The notes: generated from the letters alone by a model not told the origin. A stretch of 64,000 bases of DNA from Martinezella tropici (GCF_008370325.1 NZ_VNIP01000010.1:62001-126000), one strand, 5' to 3'. Counted from the first letter of the stretch, positions 16,351-27,840 are shown. Numbers and translations: made by a program.

Positions 16351-16665
16351 ATGGCTTGGTTCCTGCTTTTCCTCGCAGGCTTGTTTGAAATAGGCTGGGC
16401 GGTCGGCCTCAAATATACCGACGGATTCACCCGGCCGATGCCAACGGTCCTCACCGTCATTTCCATGATCATCAGCGTGGTGCTGCTAGGCCTTGCTGTA
16501 AAAACCCTACCGATGGGCACGGCCTATGCGGTCTGGACCGGCATCGGTACGGTTGGCACGGTTCTGCTTGGCATATGGCTGCTCGGCGATCCCGCGACTT
16601 TCATCCGGCTGCTCTGCATCTGCCTGATCGTGACCGGCATTGCAGGCCTGAAGCTTGCCGCCTAA
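16351..16665 (+). CDS. sugE: SMR-family guanidinium exporter (SugE/Gdx)
   Basis: A 104-residue inner-membrane protein with four helices. The essential glutamate lies in helix one (GLFEIGWAVGLKYTDGF), and the GTAYAVWTGIGTVGTVLLGI stretch marks the SugE/Gdx branch of small multidrug resistance proteins. Members export guanidinium in exchange for protons as antiparallel dimers. I chose the ATG at 16351 (MAWFLLFLAG), with AAAGGAG upstream, rather than an earlier in-frame ATG that falls inside the riboswitch. The riboswitch upstream supports guanidinium as the substrate. Confidence 0.92.
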   Translation: MAWFLLFLAGLFEIGWAVGLKYTDGFTRPMPTVLTVISMIISVVLLGLAVKTLPMGTAYAVWTGIGTVGTVLLGIWLLGDPATFIRLLCICLIVTGIAGLKLAA

Positions 16666-16672
16666 CAAACGG

Positions 16673-17059
16673 TCATTGGCGCTGGCGATTGTCCAGCGCC
16701 CATTTTCCAGGGCCCGAAAATACCAGAAACAGGAAGATGAAGCAGAACAGCACCGCGCCATCGCCCTGATTGTTGGCCGGGAAGAAATCGATCTGCATAT
16801 GCACCATGAAATAAGCGATCGCCATTTCGCCGCTGAGGAGAAAGGCGACTGGGCGGGTAAATAGACCGAGCAGGATAAGGATACCGCCCATGAACTCGAT
16901 GATTGCCGCAACGAAAAACAGCGTCGTGATGGCGTAAGGTGCCGGCGGAAAACCGAAGAGCTTCTGTGTGCCATGTTCGATGAACAACAGGGCCGTCACG
17001 ATTCGCAGAATTGCGAGAACTGCAGACTGATAAGGCGACAAACGCTCTGAAAGTGCCAT
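16673..17059 (-). CDS. DoxX-family membrane protein
   Basis: A 128-residue DoxX-like inner-membrane protein with four helices. The signature LRIVTALLFIEHGTQKLFGF comes first and later GLFTRPVAFLLSGEMAIAYFM. The ATG at 17059 has GGAG six nt upstream. A close paralogue follows at 17196 on the same strand, with the same start MALS-[ED]-RL. The coding 3' end contains an 8-bp hairpin (16678-16700, GGCGCTGG/CCAGCGCC) with a T-rich flank that may terminate the convergent sugE transcript. Exact function of the family is unclear. Confidence 0.85.
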   Translation of the reverse strand: MALSERLSPYQSAVLAILRIVTALLFIEHGTQKLFGFPPAPYAITTLFFVAAIIEFMGGILILLGLFTRPVAFLLSGEMAIAYFMVHMQIDFFPANNQGDGAVLFCFIFLFLVFSGPGKWALDNRQRQ

Positions 17060-17156
17060 AAATATCTCCGTTCGAAAGGGAATGCGAAGGAGATCCTGTC
17101 GAAAGTGCTCTCGCTCCGCTGACAACGGAATTAACACGCGAGAGCCATATTTATTC

Positions 17157-17190
17157 GCCAGGCCCGGCGATAGCCAGGCCCGGCGAATAG
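17157..17190. repeat. Two near-identical 16-17 bp direct repeats
   Basis: The unit GCCAGGCCCGGCGATAG occurs at 17157-17173 and again at 17173-17190 with one inserted A. The pair also contains a flanking inverted repeat (ATTCGCC/GGCGAAT). It lies directly after the stop of the second DoxX gene, so it may act as its transcript end. Confidence 0.55.
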
Positions 17191-17195
17191 GCGGA

Positions 17196-17588
17196 TTACT
17201 TCTTGTTGTTATCCAGCGCCAGAAGACCCGGACCTGCGAAGATCAGGAACAGGAAGACGAAGCAGTAGAGGATCGCTGCGTCACCGCCATTGTTGGCAGG
17301 GAAGAAATTCTTCGGTGAATGGGCCATGAAATAGGCGACCGCCATATTGCCGCAGAGAATGAATGCGACCGGCCGGGTAAAGAAACCGACGATTGTCGCC
17401 AATCCGCCGACGACTTCGATGATCCCCTGAACCAGGATCAAGGTCGGCAAGGGGCTTGGAAATTGGCCGCCGGCCGGAAAGCCAATAAGCTTTTGCAAGC
17501 CGTGTTCGATGAACAACAGGCCGGTCATCACACGCAATACAGTAAGAGCATAGGGCTGATATTGATTCAGCCGATCGGAAAGCGCCAT
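17196..17588 (-). CDS. DoxX-family membrane protein (paralogue)
   Basis: A 130-residue four-helix protein similar throughout to the neighbour at 16673: MALSDRLNQYQPYALTVLRV, then TGLLFIEHGLQKLIGFPAGG and VAFILCGNMAVAYFMAHSP. GGAG lies six nt before the ATG at 17588. The tandem copies probably arose by local duplication. The longer loop after the first helix (PAGGQFPSPLPT) is the main difference. Function unknown; DoxX relatives take part in redox or thiosulfate chemistry in some organisms. Confidence 0.85.
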   Translation of the reverse strand: MALSDRLNQYQPYALTVLRVMTGLLFIEHGLQKLIGFPAGGQFPSPLPTLILVQGIIEVVGGLATIVGFFTRPVAFILCGNMAVAYFMAHSPKNFFPANNGGDAAILYCFVFLFLIFAGPGLLALDNNKK

Positions 17589-17709
17589 TTTAAACTCCAG
17601 TTTCAACTCCGTGCAGGAAGCAATAAAGCGACCTGCTCGGAACATGAAAACACGGCTTCTGACGTCCAATCAATTTTCCGTGTGAAATCCGTGACTTGTT
17701 GTCACGTAC

Positions 17710-19242
17710 TCAGAGCGGAATGTTGTCGTGCTTCTTCCAGGGGTTGGTCAGATCCTTGTTGCGCAGCATTCTAAGCCCTTGCGCCAGCCGCCGCCGCGTC
17801 GAACGCGGCATGATCACTTCATCGATATAGCCCCGTTCGGCCGCGACGAAAGGCGACAGGAAGCGATCCTCGTACATCTTGGTATGGGCTGCGATCTTTT
17901 CCGGATGGGCAATGTCCTTGCGGAAGATGATCTCGACGGCACCCTTGGCACCCATGACGGCGATCTGCGCTGTCGGCCAGGCATAGTTGAGGTCGCCGCG
18001 CAGATGCTTCGAAGCCATCACGTCATAGGCGCCGCCGAAGGCCTTGCGTGTGATGACGGTCAGTTTCGGCACGGTGGCTTCGGCATAGGCAAAGAGCAGC
18101 TTGGCGCCGTGCTTGATCAGCCCGCCATATTCCTGTGCCGTTCCCGGCAGAAAGCCGGGCACATCGACAAAGGTGACGAGGGGGATATTGAAGCAGTCAC
18201 AGAAGCGCACGAAACGCGCCGCTTTTCGCGATGCATCGCTGTCGAGAACGCCGGCCAGCACCATCGGCTGATTGGCGACGAAGCCGACCGTGGCACCCTC
18301 GATACGACCGAAGCCACAGACGATGTTCTTGGCGAAGCTTTCCTGTATCTCGAAGAAATCCCCCTCGTCCGCCACCTTCAGGATCAGTTCCTTGATGTCG
18401 TAGGGCTTGTTGGCATTGGCCGGAATCAGCGTGTCGAGCGAGTTGTCCGGCTCCGTCACGGACTGATAGCACTCGATCTCGGGCACGACAGCCGTATTCG
18501 ACTGCGGCAGGAAATCGATGAGGCGACGCACTTGCAGCAGCGTATCGACATCATTGTCGTAGGCCGCATCTGCGATCGAGGATTTCGTCGTATGCACCGA
18601 GGCGCCGCCGAGTTGCTCGGAGGTAACGGTCTCATTGGTGACGGTCTTCACCACATCCGGCCCGGTGACGAACATGTAGGACGTGTCACGCACCATGAAG
18701 ATGAAATCCGTCATGGCGGGAGAATAGACGTCGCCGCCGGCACAGGGGCCCATGATGATGGAGATCTGCGGAATAACGCCGGAGGCCAGCACATTGCGCT
18801 GGAACACCTCGGCATAGCCGCCGAGCGCTGCAACACCCTCCTGGATACGGGCGCCGCCAGCGTCATAGATACCGATGATCGGCGCCCGGTTCTTCAGCGC
18901 CATATCCTGCACCTTGGTGATCTTTTCCGCATGTGCTTCCGAAAGAGATCCACCGAAGACCGTGAAATCCTTGGCAAAAATGAAAACAGTACGCCCGTTG
19001 ACCGTGCCCCATCCCGTCACGACGCCGTCGCCGGCGATCTTGCTCTTGTCCATGCCGAAATCGGTCGAGCGATGTTCGACGAACATATCGAATTCCTCGA
19101 AGGAACCCTCGTCTAGAAAAATATCGATGCGCTCGCGCGCCGTCAGCTTGCCGCGCGCATGCTGCGCATCGATGCGCGCCTGCCCGCCTCCGAGTCTTGC
19201 GACCTCCCGACGACGTTCCAGTTCCTGCAGGATTTCCTTCAT
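17710..19242 (-). CDS. pccB: Propionyl-CoA carboxylase, carboxyltransferase beta subunit
   Basis: The beta subunit transfers the carboxyl group from biotin to propionyl-CoA. The 510-residue protein begins with the QHARGKLTARERIDIFLDEGSFEEFD region, has the N-terminal acyl-CoA pocket (YDAGGARIQEGVAALGGYAE, MGPCAGGDVYSPAMTDF) and the C-terminal biotin pocket (VDVPGFLPGTAQEYGG, RKAFGGAYDVMASKHL). The length fits PccB rather than AccD. It faces pccA across 4.2 kb containing formaldehyde and membrane-protein genes. A small lipoprotein gene precedes it by 63 nt on the same strand. Confidence 0.94.
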   Translation of the reverse strand: MKEILQELERRREVARLGGGQARIDAQHARGKLTARERIDIFLDEGSFEEFDMFVEHRSTDFGMDKSKIAGDGVVTGWGTVNGRTVFIFAKDFTVFGGSLSEAHAEKITKVQDMALKNRAPIIGIYDAGGARIQEGVAALGGYAEVFQRNVLASGVIPQISIIMGPCAGGDVYSPAMTDFIFMVRDTSYMFVTGPDVVKTVTNETVTSEQLGGASVHTTKSSIADAAYDNDVDTLLQVRRLIDFLPQSNTAVVPEIECYQSVTEPDNSLDTLIPANANKPYDIKELILKVADEGDFFEIQESFAKNIVCGFGRIEGATVGFVANQPMVLAGVLDSDASRKAARFVRFCDCFNIPLVTFVDVPGFLPGTAQEYGGLIKHGAKLLFAYAEATVPKLTVITRKAFGGAYDVMASKHLRGDLNYAWPTAQIAVMGAKGAVEIIFRKDIAHPEKIAAHTKMYEDRFLSPFVAAERGYIDEVIMPRSTRRRLAQGLRMLRNKDLTNPWKKHDNIPL

Positions 19243-19305
19243 GCGGTCTTCTCTCCTTCACCGCTTGGGATTAGCACGACGCAAGCACCGTTTGAAGCTG
19301 CCGGC

Positions 19306-19776
19306 TCAATCCGCTAGCCGCGGCGTAGTCAGTGAAAAGATGGAGCGGACGCGCGCCGCGATATCCTCCGCCATCAGCTCATCTGCCGTGGCCGGATCGG
19401 GGGCGGTGGTTTTAGTCTCGAAAGATGCCATGGCGACCACCGCGCCACCGTCCAGTTCCGCCGCGTCGATATTGACCTTGACGCTATTGCGGTCACGGTT
19501 GAAGCCGCGCGCCTTGCGAACATCGGTCAGCCGCACGGTGATTGCGACCTGGGGCAAGGGTTGGCTATAGGCCGTTGCGGCGATCGCCGCATTCACGCGA
19601 TCATTGACGGCGGCAACCAGCGCCGGCGATATCGGAGGTAGAGCCTGATCGGCGACGACGCTCGCGCTGCGCACGGCATAGGTTGGAGGCGGAGGGTCGA
19701 CGGACCAGCTTGAGCAGGCGACCAGTGCCAAACATCCCACGAGCGCCGAAGCGGCACCCGACCTCAACCACGACAT
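19306..19776 (-). CDS. Putative lipoprotein, 156 aa
   Basis: A signal peptide with lipobox LVAC (cysteine at residue 21) and then a Pro-rich linker mark this as a lipoprotein. The mature part is an alpha/beta domain (PLPQVAITVRLTDVRKARGF, VKVNIDAAELDGG) of unknown family. There are no enzymatic motifs. It is upstream of pccB and may share its transcript. The lack of Asp at +2 suggests sorting to the outer membrane, which is inference. Confidence 0.7.
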   Translation of the reverse strand: MSWLRSGAASALVGCLALVACSSWSVDPPPPTYAVRSASVVADQALPPISPALVAAVNDRVNAAIAATAYSQPLPQVAITVRLTDVRKARGFNRDRNSVKVNIDAAELDGGAVVAMASFETKTTAPDPATADELMAEDIAARVRSIFSLTTPRLAD

Positions 19777-19845
19777 GATATCCGTCCAGACCTACGAACT
19801 TTTAAGACACGAAGATCGATATAAAGGACTGGAAATCAACAATGT

Positions 19846-20631
19846 TCAACTGCGAAGCGCGGAAAAAACATCGGTCGCGGCCTGAAATTCCTCAAAACGC
19901 TGTGCACGACGCAGCTCGGCCTCCTCGTCGCTACCCCAATGCTCGATCGTCCAGTCCTCATCGAGATGGGCAAGCGACCAGACGTCGGTAAGCGGCAGGA
20001 AACCTTCGGCAAAGGCCAGAGCCAGGATCGCCGAACCGGTGAGCGTCGTAATCGTGTGAAGGCTCGCAAGTTCCATCGGCGTATTGAACTTGCGCAAGGC
20101 GGCGGCGAAGGCTGTGATCGCTTCCCTAGGCTGCTCCTGATGCATGACGCCTTCGGCCAGGATGAAACGGGCACCGAGGTCGCGCGCCGCCCATTCGATC
20201 ACCGGATTCCAGCGCTCCGACTGCCGCTCGACGAGCCGCTCAGGACCGTCGGCGCGGTAGCAGAGCAGATCACTGCCCGAGAAGCGGACGATTTCGTCGA
20301 ATACGGCCTGGCTCCCCGTCGCAACGCCGTCAATGGCCGTGTTGACGAGGCGCGTCACAGGCATGGTCGCGGGATCAATGACATCAATCTGACGCGCCCA
20401 TTCGGCGGCTACAAGCTTAGCAAGCGCCTCTGTCGGCAGGGCCAGGGAATGCCGCGCCGGCGTCTTCACCACCTTGCCGTCGAGAGCAATGGCGTGACCG
20501 CCCTCGTCCGCGCTGATCGTCACATCCTTGTAGAAGCGCTTGGGCAGCGGCTTCTTCATCTGGATCTGCGCACGGCGGATCGGATCGGGATGGCTGAGAC
20601 CTTCGGAAAGATCGTTCAACAGGTCGCGCAT
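19846..20631 (-). CDS. ATP12-family F1-ATPase assembly chaperone
   Basis: Alphaproteobacteria keep an ATP12 homologue of the mitochondrial chaperone that binds the F1 alpha subunit. This 261-residue protein has PLPKRFYKDVTI, then LDGKVVKTPARHSLALPTE, LVAAEWARQ and RFSGSDLLCYRA, all family signatures, and a C-terminal EEAELRRAQRFEEF region. GAGG lies seven nt before the ATG. It follows the HAD phosphatase gene by nine nt within the rluC-HAD-ATP12 block. Confidence 0.92.
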   Translation of the reverse strand: MRDLLNDLSEGLSHPDPIRRAQIQMKKPLPKRFYKDVTISADEGGHAIALDGKVVKTPARHSLALPTEALAKLVAAEWARQIDVIDPATMPVTRLVNTAIDGVATGSQAVFDEIVRFSGSDLLCYRADGPERLVERQSERWNPVIEWAARDLGARFILAEGVMHQEQPREAITAFAAALRKFNTPMELASLHTITTLTGSAILALAFAEGFLPLTDVWSLAHLDEDWTIEHWGSDEEAELRRAQRFEEFQAATDVFSALRS

Positions 20632-20640
20632 GGCGTCACC

Positions 20641-21294
20641 TCAGAGAATATGGCTCAACAAGTCGTTCGGATGGTGGGCTATGGCATCGGCTCCGGCTGC
20701 CAGCAACTCCTCGACGGAAGCATAGCCCCAGGCGACGCCGATGGCAGTCGCACCTGCCGCCTTCGCCATCTGCATGTCATAGATGGCATCGCCGATCACG
20801 ATCGTGTCATGGGGATCCATGCCGGTTTCGTCGCAGCATTCCGTCACCATCGCCGGATGCGGCTTGGATGGGCAATCGTCGGCGGTGCGCGAGACAATGA
20901 AATAGGGCGTGAAATCGTTGACCTCAAGGATATGGGTCAAGCCGCGGCGGGATTTACCCGTCACCGCGCCGATCAACAGTTCATCGCGGGCCGCAAGCGT
21001 CTCGATCAGCGGCTTGATGCCGTCGAAGAGCGGCGTCTGCATGTCCGCCTCGTCCCGTACGTCGGGAAAGATCGACTTGTAATGCGCCGTCATCGCGATC
21101 GCTTCGTCGTCGACATGCGGCTTGCCCTGCAGGCGGGCAATGGCGATATCAAGCGTCAGGCCGATGATCGACTTGGTGGCCGAAACATCCGGACGCTTAT
21201 AGCCGAAGGCGACAAAGGTTCGCGCCATAACCTCGTGGATCAGCCGCGCGCTGTCGACCAACGTGCCGTCGCAATCGAAAAGGACCAGCCTCAT
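20641..21294 (-). CDS. HAD-superfamily hydrolase, phosphoglycolate phosphatase-like
   Basis: A 217-residue HAD phosphatase. Motif I is FDCDGTLVDS (catalytic Asp8 and Asp10), motif II is VTGKSRRGL, the motif III lysine is in SKPHPAMV, and motif IV is IGDAIYDMQMAKAAG. Residues 15-80 form the helical cap. Its substrate is not certain; Gph-like enzymes hydrolyse phosphoglycolate or similar small phosphates. Its ATG overlaps the stop of the pseudouridine synthase gene (ATGA), implying coupling. Confidence 0.88.
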   Translation of the reverse strand: MRLVLFDCDGTLVDSARLIHEVMARTFVAFGYKRPDVSATKSIIGLTLDIAIARLQGKPHVDDEAIAMTAHYKSIFPDVRDEADMQTPLFDGIKPLIETLAARDELLIGAVTGKSRRGLTHILEVNDFTPYFIVSRTADDCPSKPHPAMVTECCDETGMDPHDTIVIGDAIYDMQMAKAAGATAIGVAWGYASVEELLAAGADAIAHHPNDLLSHIL

Positions 21295-22289
21295 TCGTCG
21301 TCCGGCTCCCCTGCCGATTCCATATCAAAGCCGAGAAGGTTCCAGGTCTGCACCATGTGCGGCGGCAAAGGCGCGGTGACGCGCAGGCGTCCGCCGCTCG
21401 GATGCGGGATATCGATATGGCGCGCATGCAGATGCAGGCGCTTCTGGACACCACCCGGAAAATCCCAGTTCGGATCGTCATCGAAATATTTGGGATCGCC
21501 GATGATCGGATGGCCCATATGCAGCGCGTGGACACGCAGCTGGTGGGTACGGCCGGTATAGGGCTCCATTTCCAGCCAGGCGAGGCTCTGCGCTGCGGTC
21601 TCGAGCACGCGATAATAGGAGATGGCGTGATCGGCGCCCTCCTCTCCATGCTTGGCGATGCGCATGCGGTCGCCATCCGGCGTCGCTTCCTTCACCAGCC
21701 AGGTGGAGATCTTGTCCTCATGTTTGCGCGGCACGCCCTTGACCAGCGACCAATAGGTCTTCTTGGTGTCGCGCTCGCGAAAGGCCGCAGTCAGCTTCTG
21801 CGCGGCACCGCGGGTGCGGGCAACGACGAGCACACCCGATGTGTCGCGGTCGAGACGGTGCACCAGGCGCGGCTTCTCGCCCTTCTTGCTCGTCCATGCC
21901 TCGAGCATCTTGTCGATATGACGGGTCAGGCCGGAGCCGCCCTGCACAGCAAGGCCGGCCGGCTTGTTCAGCACATAGACTTTATCGTCCTCATGCAGCA
22001 GCATGCGCGCAAGAAGCTCGGCATCGCCGGAATGTTTGAGGTCATTGCCCGCGATCGGACCGCTCTTCGCTCCCTTTGCATCGACATCGAGCGGCGGCAC
22101 GCGCACCGTCTGTCCCGGCTGCACGCGCGCATCCGTCTTCACACGGCCACCATCGACACGCACCTGTCCGGAACGCATCAGCTTCTGCAATTGCCCGAAG
22201 CCGAGTCCCGGAAAATGCACCTTGAACCAGCGGTCGAGGCGCATGCCGGCCTCGTCAGGCTCGACCTTAATATGCTCAATCCCGGCCAT
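21291..22289 (-). CDS. rluC: RluA-family 23S rRNA pseudouridine synthase
   Basis: A 332-residue RluC/RluD-type enzyme that makes pseudouridine in ribosomal RNA. An N-terminal S4 domain (GMRLDRWFKVHFPGLGFGQL) leads to the catalytic domain with RLVHRLDRDTSGVLVVAR, whose Asp is the catalytic residue, and then the GRTHQLRVHALHMGHPIIGD motif. I took MAGIEHIKV (22289) as the start because it matches family N-termini; an upstream in-frame ATG adds 21 unusual residues. The exact target uridines are inferred from family placement only. Confidence 0.88.
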   Translation of the reverse strand: MAGIEHIKVEPDEAGMRLDRWFKVHFPGLGFGQLQKLMRSGQVRVDGGRVKTDARVQPGQTVRVPPLDVDAKGAKSGPIAGNDLKHSGDAELLARMLLHEDDKVYVLNKPAGLAVQGGSGLTRHIDKMLEAWTSKKGEKPRLVHRLDRDTSGVLVVARTRGAAQKLTAAFRERDTKKTYWSLVKGVPRKHEDKISTWLVKEATPDGDRMRIAKHGEEGADHAISYYRVLETAAQSLAWLEMEPYTGRTHQLRVHALHMGHPIIGDPKYFDDDPNWDFPGGVQKRLHLHARHIDIPHPSGGRLRVTAPLPPHMVQTWNLLGFDMESAGEPDDE

Positions 22290-22415
22290 TCTTCTTCTTT
22301 CAAACACCGCGGCATGTCCCGGGAAAGCGGCAACGCGCTTTGGGCGGGTCATGCGAATTCAAACGACAGGACCATCAGCCCCGTGGCCGGAGATTTCCTG
22401 GCCTTTTGACGTGGC

Positions 22416-22475
22416 TTTAGAGCATTTCGAGGAAAAGTGGAAACCGGAATTATACGGAAGGATAATTTTCTGGCT
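22416..22475 (+). repeat. Dispersed rhizobial extragenic repeat, partial copy
   Basis: The segment TTTAGAGCATTTCGAGGAAA followed by AGTGGAAACCGGAATTAT resembles a repeat common between genes in Rhizobium genomes (its usual form reads AGCATTTCCAGGAAAAGTG). It occupies the gap between the PCu(A)C gene and the pseudouridine synthase gene. The identification is from memory of such sequences, not from a search. Confidence 0.45.
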
Positions 22476-23008
22476 CAGTTTCCCTTGGCCGAGACGACGG
22501 GCAGATTGACGTCGACCATGCCCGCCTTATCGAACATCAGCATCACGGGCACCGTGCCGCCCTGCTTGAAGGGCGCCTTTACCTGCTTGAACATCATGTG
22601 CATCGTATTGGGCGCAAGCGTCACCGTGGCGCCAGCGGGAATGGCGATGCCGCCCTTGATTTCGCGCATCTTCATGATCTCACCATCCATCTTCATCTCA
22701 TGCAGCTCCACCTTCCCGGCGGAGGAAGAAGTCACGGAGGTGAGCTTGTCGTCGGTGGTGCCGCCGTTATGGATGGTGATGTAACCGCCGCCCACGGGCT
22801 GGCCAGGTAGCATGGCGCGAACATAGCCGCCGCTGATATCGAGATCGCCGAGTTTCGCCGCAGCGGAGCCCGAAGGCGCTGTGCCGGCGTCCATGTGCAT
22901 TCCAGGCATGGATTTCATCGCGCCACTGTCCTGCGCCATCGCCTCGCTAAAGAACAATGAAAATGCACCAATCGAAATCAGCAATGCGGCGGCGTGGTTG
23001 CGGTTCAT
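22475..23008 (-). CDS. PCu(A)C-family copper chaperone
   Basis: A 177-residue periplasmic copper chaperone. A signal peptide (residues 1-26, ending SEAMAQ) leads into a His/Met-rich segment (MKSMPGMHMDAG) and then the PCu(A)C domain. The copper motif is visible as VELHEMKMDG followed by MKMRE and, further on, APNTMHMMF, matching H(M)-x10-M-x21-HxM. Such proteins load the CuA or CuB site of cytochrome oxidase. The second of two ATGs (23008) is better spaced from AGGAG. The usual SCO partner is not adjacent. Confidence 0.9.
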   Translation of the reverse strand: MNRNHAAALLISIGAFSLFFSEAMAQDSGAMKSMPGMHMDAGTAPSGSAAAKLGDLDISGGYVRAMLPGQPVGGGYITIHNGGTTDDKLTSVTSSSAGKVELHEMKMDGEIMKMREIKGGIAIPAGATVTLAPNTMHMMFKQVKAPFKQGGTVPVMLMFDKAGMVDVNLPVVSAKGN

Positions 23009-23142
23009 TGTCATCTCCTGCCCGGCTCCTCAATCGACCAGAAGGGATAGCCTCTCCCATGACAGTTGCAAAGGCCCGTAATCATTAGGGAACGCAGGAT
23101 TGATCGGCGCGACAAAAATTTGTTCAGCGGCGACATTTGCCC

Positions 23143-23171
23143 CTTGCCATCTTTGGCCACGACCGGATAAT
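23143..23171 (+). promoter_or_regulatory. Promoter of the gcvTHP operon
   Basis: CTTGCC (23143-23148), a spacer of exactly 17 nt, and GATAAT (23166-23171). The expected start, near 23178, is a few nt before the glycine riboswitch. Confidence 0.6.
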
Positions 23172-23185
23172 GGCAATCGACCTTG

Positions 23186-23337
23186 TTGGGAGAATCCGGC
23201 GCAAGCCGGTGCCGAAGGAGCAACCGCCCCGGAAACTCTCAGGCCAAAGGACCAGCAAGGGGCAGACGGAACTCTGGAGAGAAGCGCGCAAGCGTTCGCC
23301 GAAGGGATAACAATCTCAGGCAAACAGACAGAGGGGG
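23186..23337 (+). promoter_or_regulatory. Tandem glycine riboswitch
   Basis: Two glycine aptamers in series. The first runs from GGGAGA (23188) through GCCGAAGGAGCAA to ACTCTCAGGCCAAAGGACC (about 23255). The second runs from CTGGAGAGA through CGCCGAAGGGATAACAATCT and CAGGCAAACAGACAGAGGGG (about 23335). Both carry the conserved GCCGAAGG and CTCAGGC-AAA cores. The gcvT start follows by about 75 nt. In this arrangement glycine usually turns gcv expression on. Confidence 0.95.
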
Positions 23338-23412
23338 CTCATCGTCAGGCGCAGTCGCGCCGAAAGTGTGAGCTCTGCGCTTCGAGATGAGCGCAAAACC
23401 CGGAGGCGTCAT

Positions 23413-24549
23413 TTGGACGAGACCGCTGCCCTTAAAACAACACCCCTTCACGCCCTGCATCTGACGCTCGGTGCCCGCATGGTGCCGTTCGCAGGCTACG
23501 ATATGCCGGTGCAATATGCGCCCGGCGTGCTGAAGGAACATCTTTGGACTCGATCTTCCGCCGGCCTGTTCGACGTGTCGCATATGGGTCAGGTGACGAT
23601 CCGCGCCCGCTCCGGCAAATATGAGGATGCAGCGCTGGCACTCGAAAGCCTGGTGCCGGTGGATATTCTCGGCCTTGCTGAAAATCGCCAGCGCTATGGC
23701 TTCTTCACCGACGACAAGGGCGGCATCCTCGACGACCTGATGATCGCCCACATGGATGACTATCTTTTCGTCGTCGTAAACGCCGCCTGCAAAGAGCAGG
23801 ATTTCAAGCATCTTCAAGAGCATATCGGCGATAGCTGCGAAGTTACATTACTCGATCGCGCCCTCATCGCCCTGCAGGGACCGCGCGCCGTCGACGTGCT
23901 TGCCGAGCTCTGGGCCGATATAGCCCACATGAAATTCATGGACGTGCGCCATTGTCGCCTCCACGACGTCTCCTGCCTCGTGTCCCGCTCCGGCTATAGC
24001 GGCGAAGACGGTTTCGAAATCTCCGTACCACTAGACAAGGCCGAGGATATCGCCAAGCGGCTGCTGGAGCATCCGGACGTCCAGCCGATCGGCCTTGGCG
24101 CCCGTGACTCGCTGCGCCTCGAGGCCGGCCTCTGCCTCTATGGCAACGACATCGACGAAACGACGACGCCAATCGAAGGCGCGCTCGAATGGGCCATCCA
24201 GAAGGCCCGCAGGACCGGTGGTGTACGCGCCGGCGGCTTTCCCGGAGCAACCCGTATTCTCGGCGAACTCGATGGCGGCACCTCGCGCCGCCGCGTCGGG
24301 CTGAAGCCCGAGGGTAAGGCACCGGTGCGCGGTCACGCCAAGCTCTATGCCGATGCCGAAGGCAAGACGGAGATCGGCGAAGTCACCTCTGGCGGCTTCG
24401 GCCCGAGCATCGAATCCCCGGTTGCCATGGGCTATGTGCCGACCGAATTCACCGCCCCCGGCACCACCATCTACGCTGAAGTGCGCGGCAAATACTTACC
24501 CGTCGCCGTCAGCGCCCTGCCTTTCATCAAACCCACCTACAAACGCTGA
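23413..24549 (+). CDS. gcvT: Glycine cleavage system T protein (aminomethyltransferase)
   Basis: GcvT moves the methylene group from the aminomethyl-lipoyl arm of GcvH to tetrahydrofolate, freeing ammonia. The protein has TPLHALHLTLGARMVPFAGY and YDMPVQYAPGVLKEHLWTR near its N-terminus, FDVSHMGQVTI, and the folate-site Asp in NAACKEQDF and SGYSGEDGFEISV. The start is TTG at 23413, because GGAGG is six nt upstream and the encoded N-terminus (DETAALKTTPLHALH) matches homologues; the upstream ATG would lie near the riboswitch. 378 residues. Confidence 0.94.
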   Translation: MDETAALKTTPLHALHLTLGARMVPFAGYDMPVQYAPGVLKEHLWTRSSAGLFDVSHMGQVTIRARSGKYEDAALALESLVPVDILGLAENRQRYGFFTDDKGGILDDLMIAHMDDYLFVVVNAACKEQDFKHLQEHIGDSCEVTLLDRALIALQGPRAVDVLAELWADIAHMKFMDVRHCRLHDVSCLVSRSGYSGEDGFEISVPLDKAEDIAKRLLEHPDVQPIGLGARDSLRLEAGLCLYGNDIDETTTPIEGALEWAIQKARRTGGVRAGGFPGATRILGELDGGTSRRRVGLKPEGKAPVRGHAKLYADAEGKTEIGEVTSGGFGPSIESPVAMGYVPTEFTAPGTTIYAEVRGKYLPVAVSALPFIKPTYKR

Positions 24550-24574
24550 ACGTCTTTTCCAGAGAGGATTATCC

Positions 24575-24936
24575 ATGCTGAAATTCACCGAAGAACACGA
24601 GTGGCTGAAGGTCGAGGGCGATGTCGCAATCGTGGGCATCACGGCGCATGCGGCCGAACAGCTCGGCGACCTCGTTTTCGTGGAATTGCCCGAAGTCGGC
24701 GCCAGCTTCTCCAAGGGCGACGACGCGGCAACCGTCGAATCCGTCAAGGCGGCGTCCGAAGTCTATTGCCCGCTCGACGGAGAAATCACCGAGGTCAACG
24801 AAGCCATCACCGCCGATCCGGCCCTTGTCAATTCCGATCCGATGGGTGCCGGCTGGTTCTTCAAGCTCAAATTGAAGAACGTTGGGGATCTTGATGGTCT
24901 TCTTGATGAATCCGGTTACAAGGAGTTGATCGGATA

Positions 24937-24937
<1 letters not shown>
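24575..24937 (+). CDS. gcvH: Glycine cleavage system H protein
   Basis: The 120-residue lipoyl carrier shuttles the aminomethyl group between P and T proteins. The lipoylated lysine is Lys58 in ATVESVKAASEVYCP. The N-terminus LKFTEEHEWLKVEGD and the C-terminal GWFFKLKLKN are normal for the family. The lipoyl group can be made by LipB, encoded at 8 kb. Its stop overlaps the gcvP start by one base. Confidence 0.96.
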
Positions 24938-27801
<2,864 letters not shown>

Positions 27802-27815
27802 GATTTTTGCAAAAA

Positions 27816-27840
27816 AGCGAAGCGGTTCAGTCGCTTCGCT
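27816..27840 (+). terminator. Hairpin after gcvP
   Basis: A 9-bp stem (AGCGAAGCG/CGCTTCGCT) with a seven-nt loop, 14 nt after the gcvP stop. No T-run follows; it may work with the next hairpin. Confidence 0.5.
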
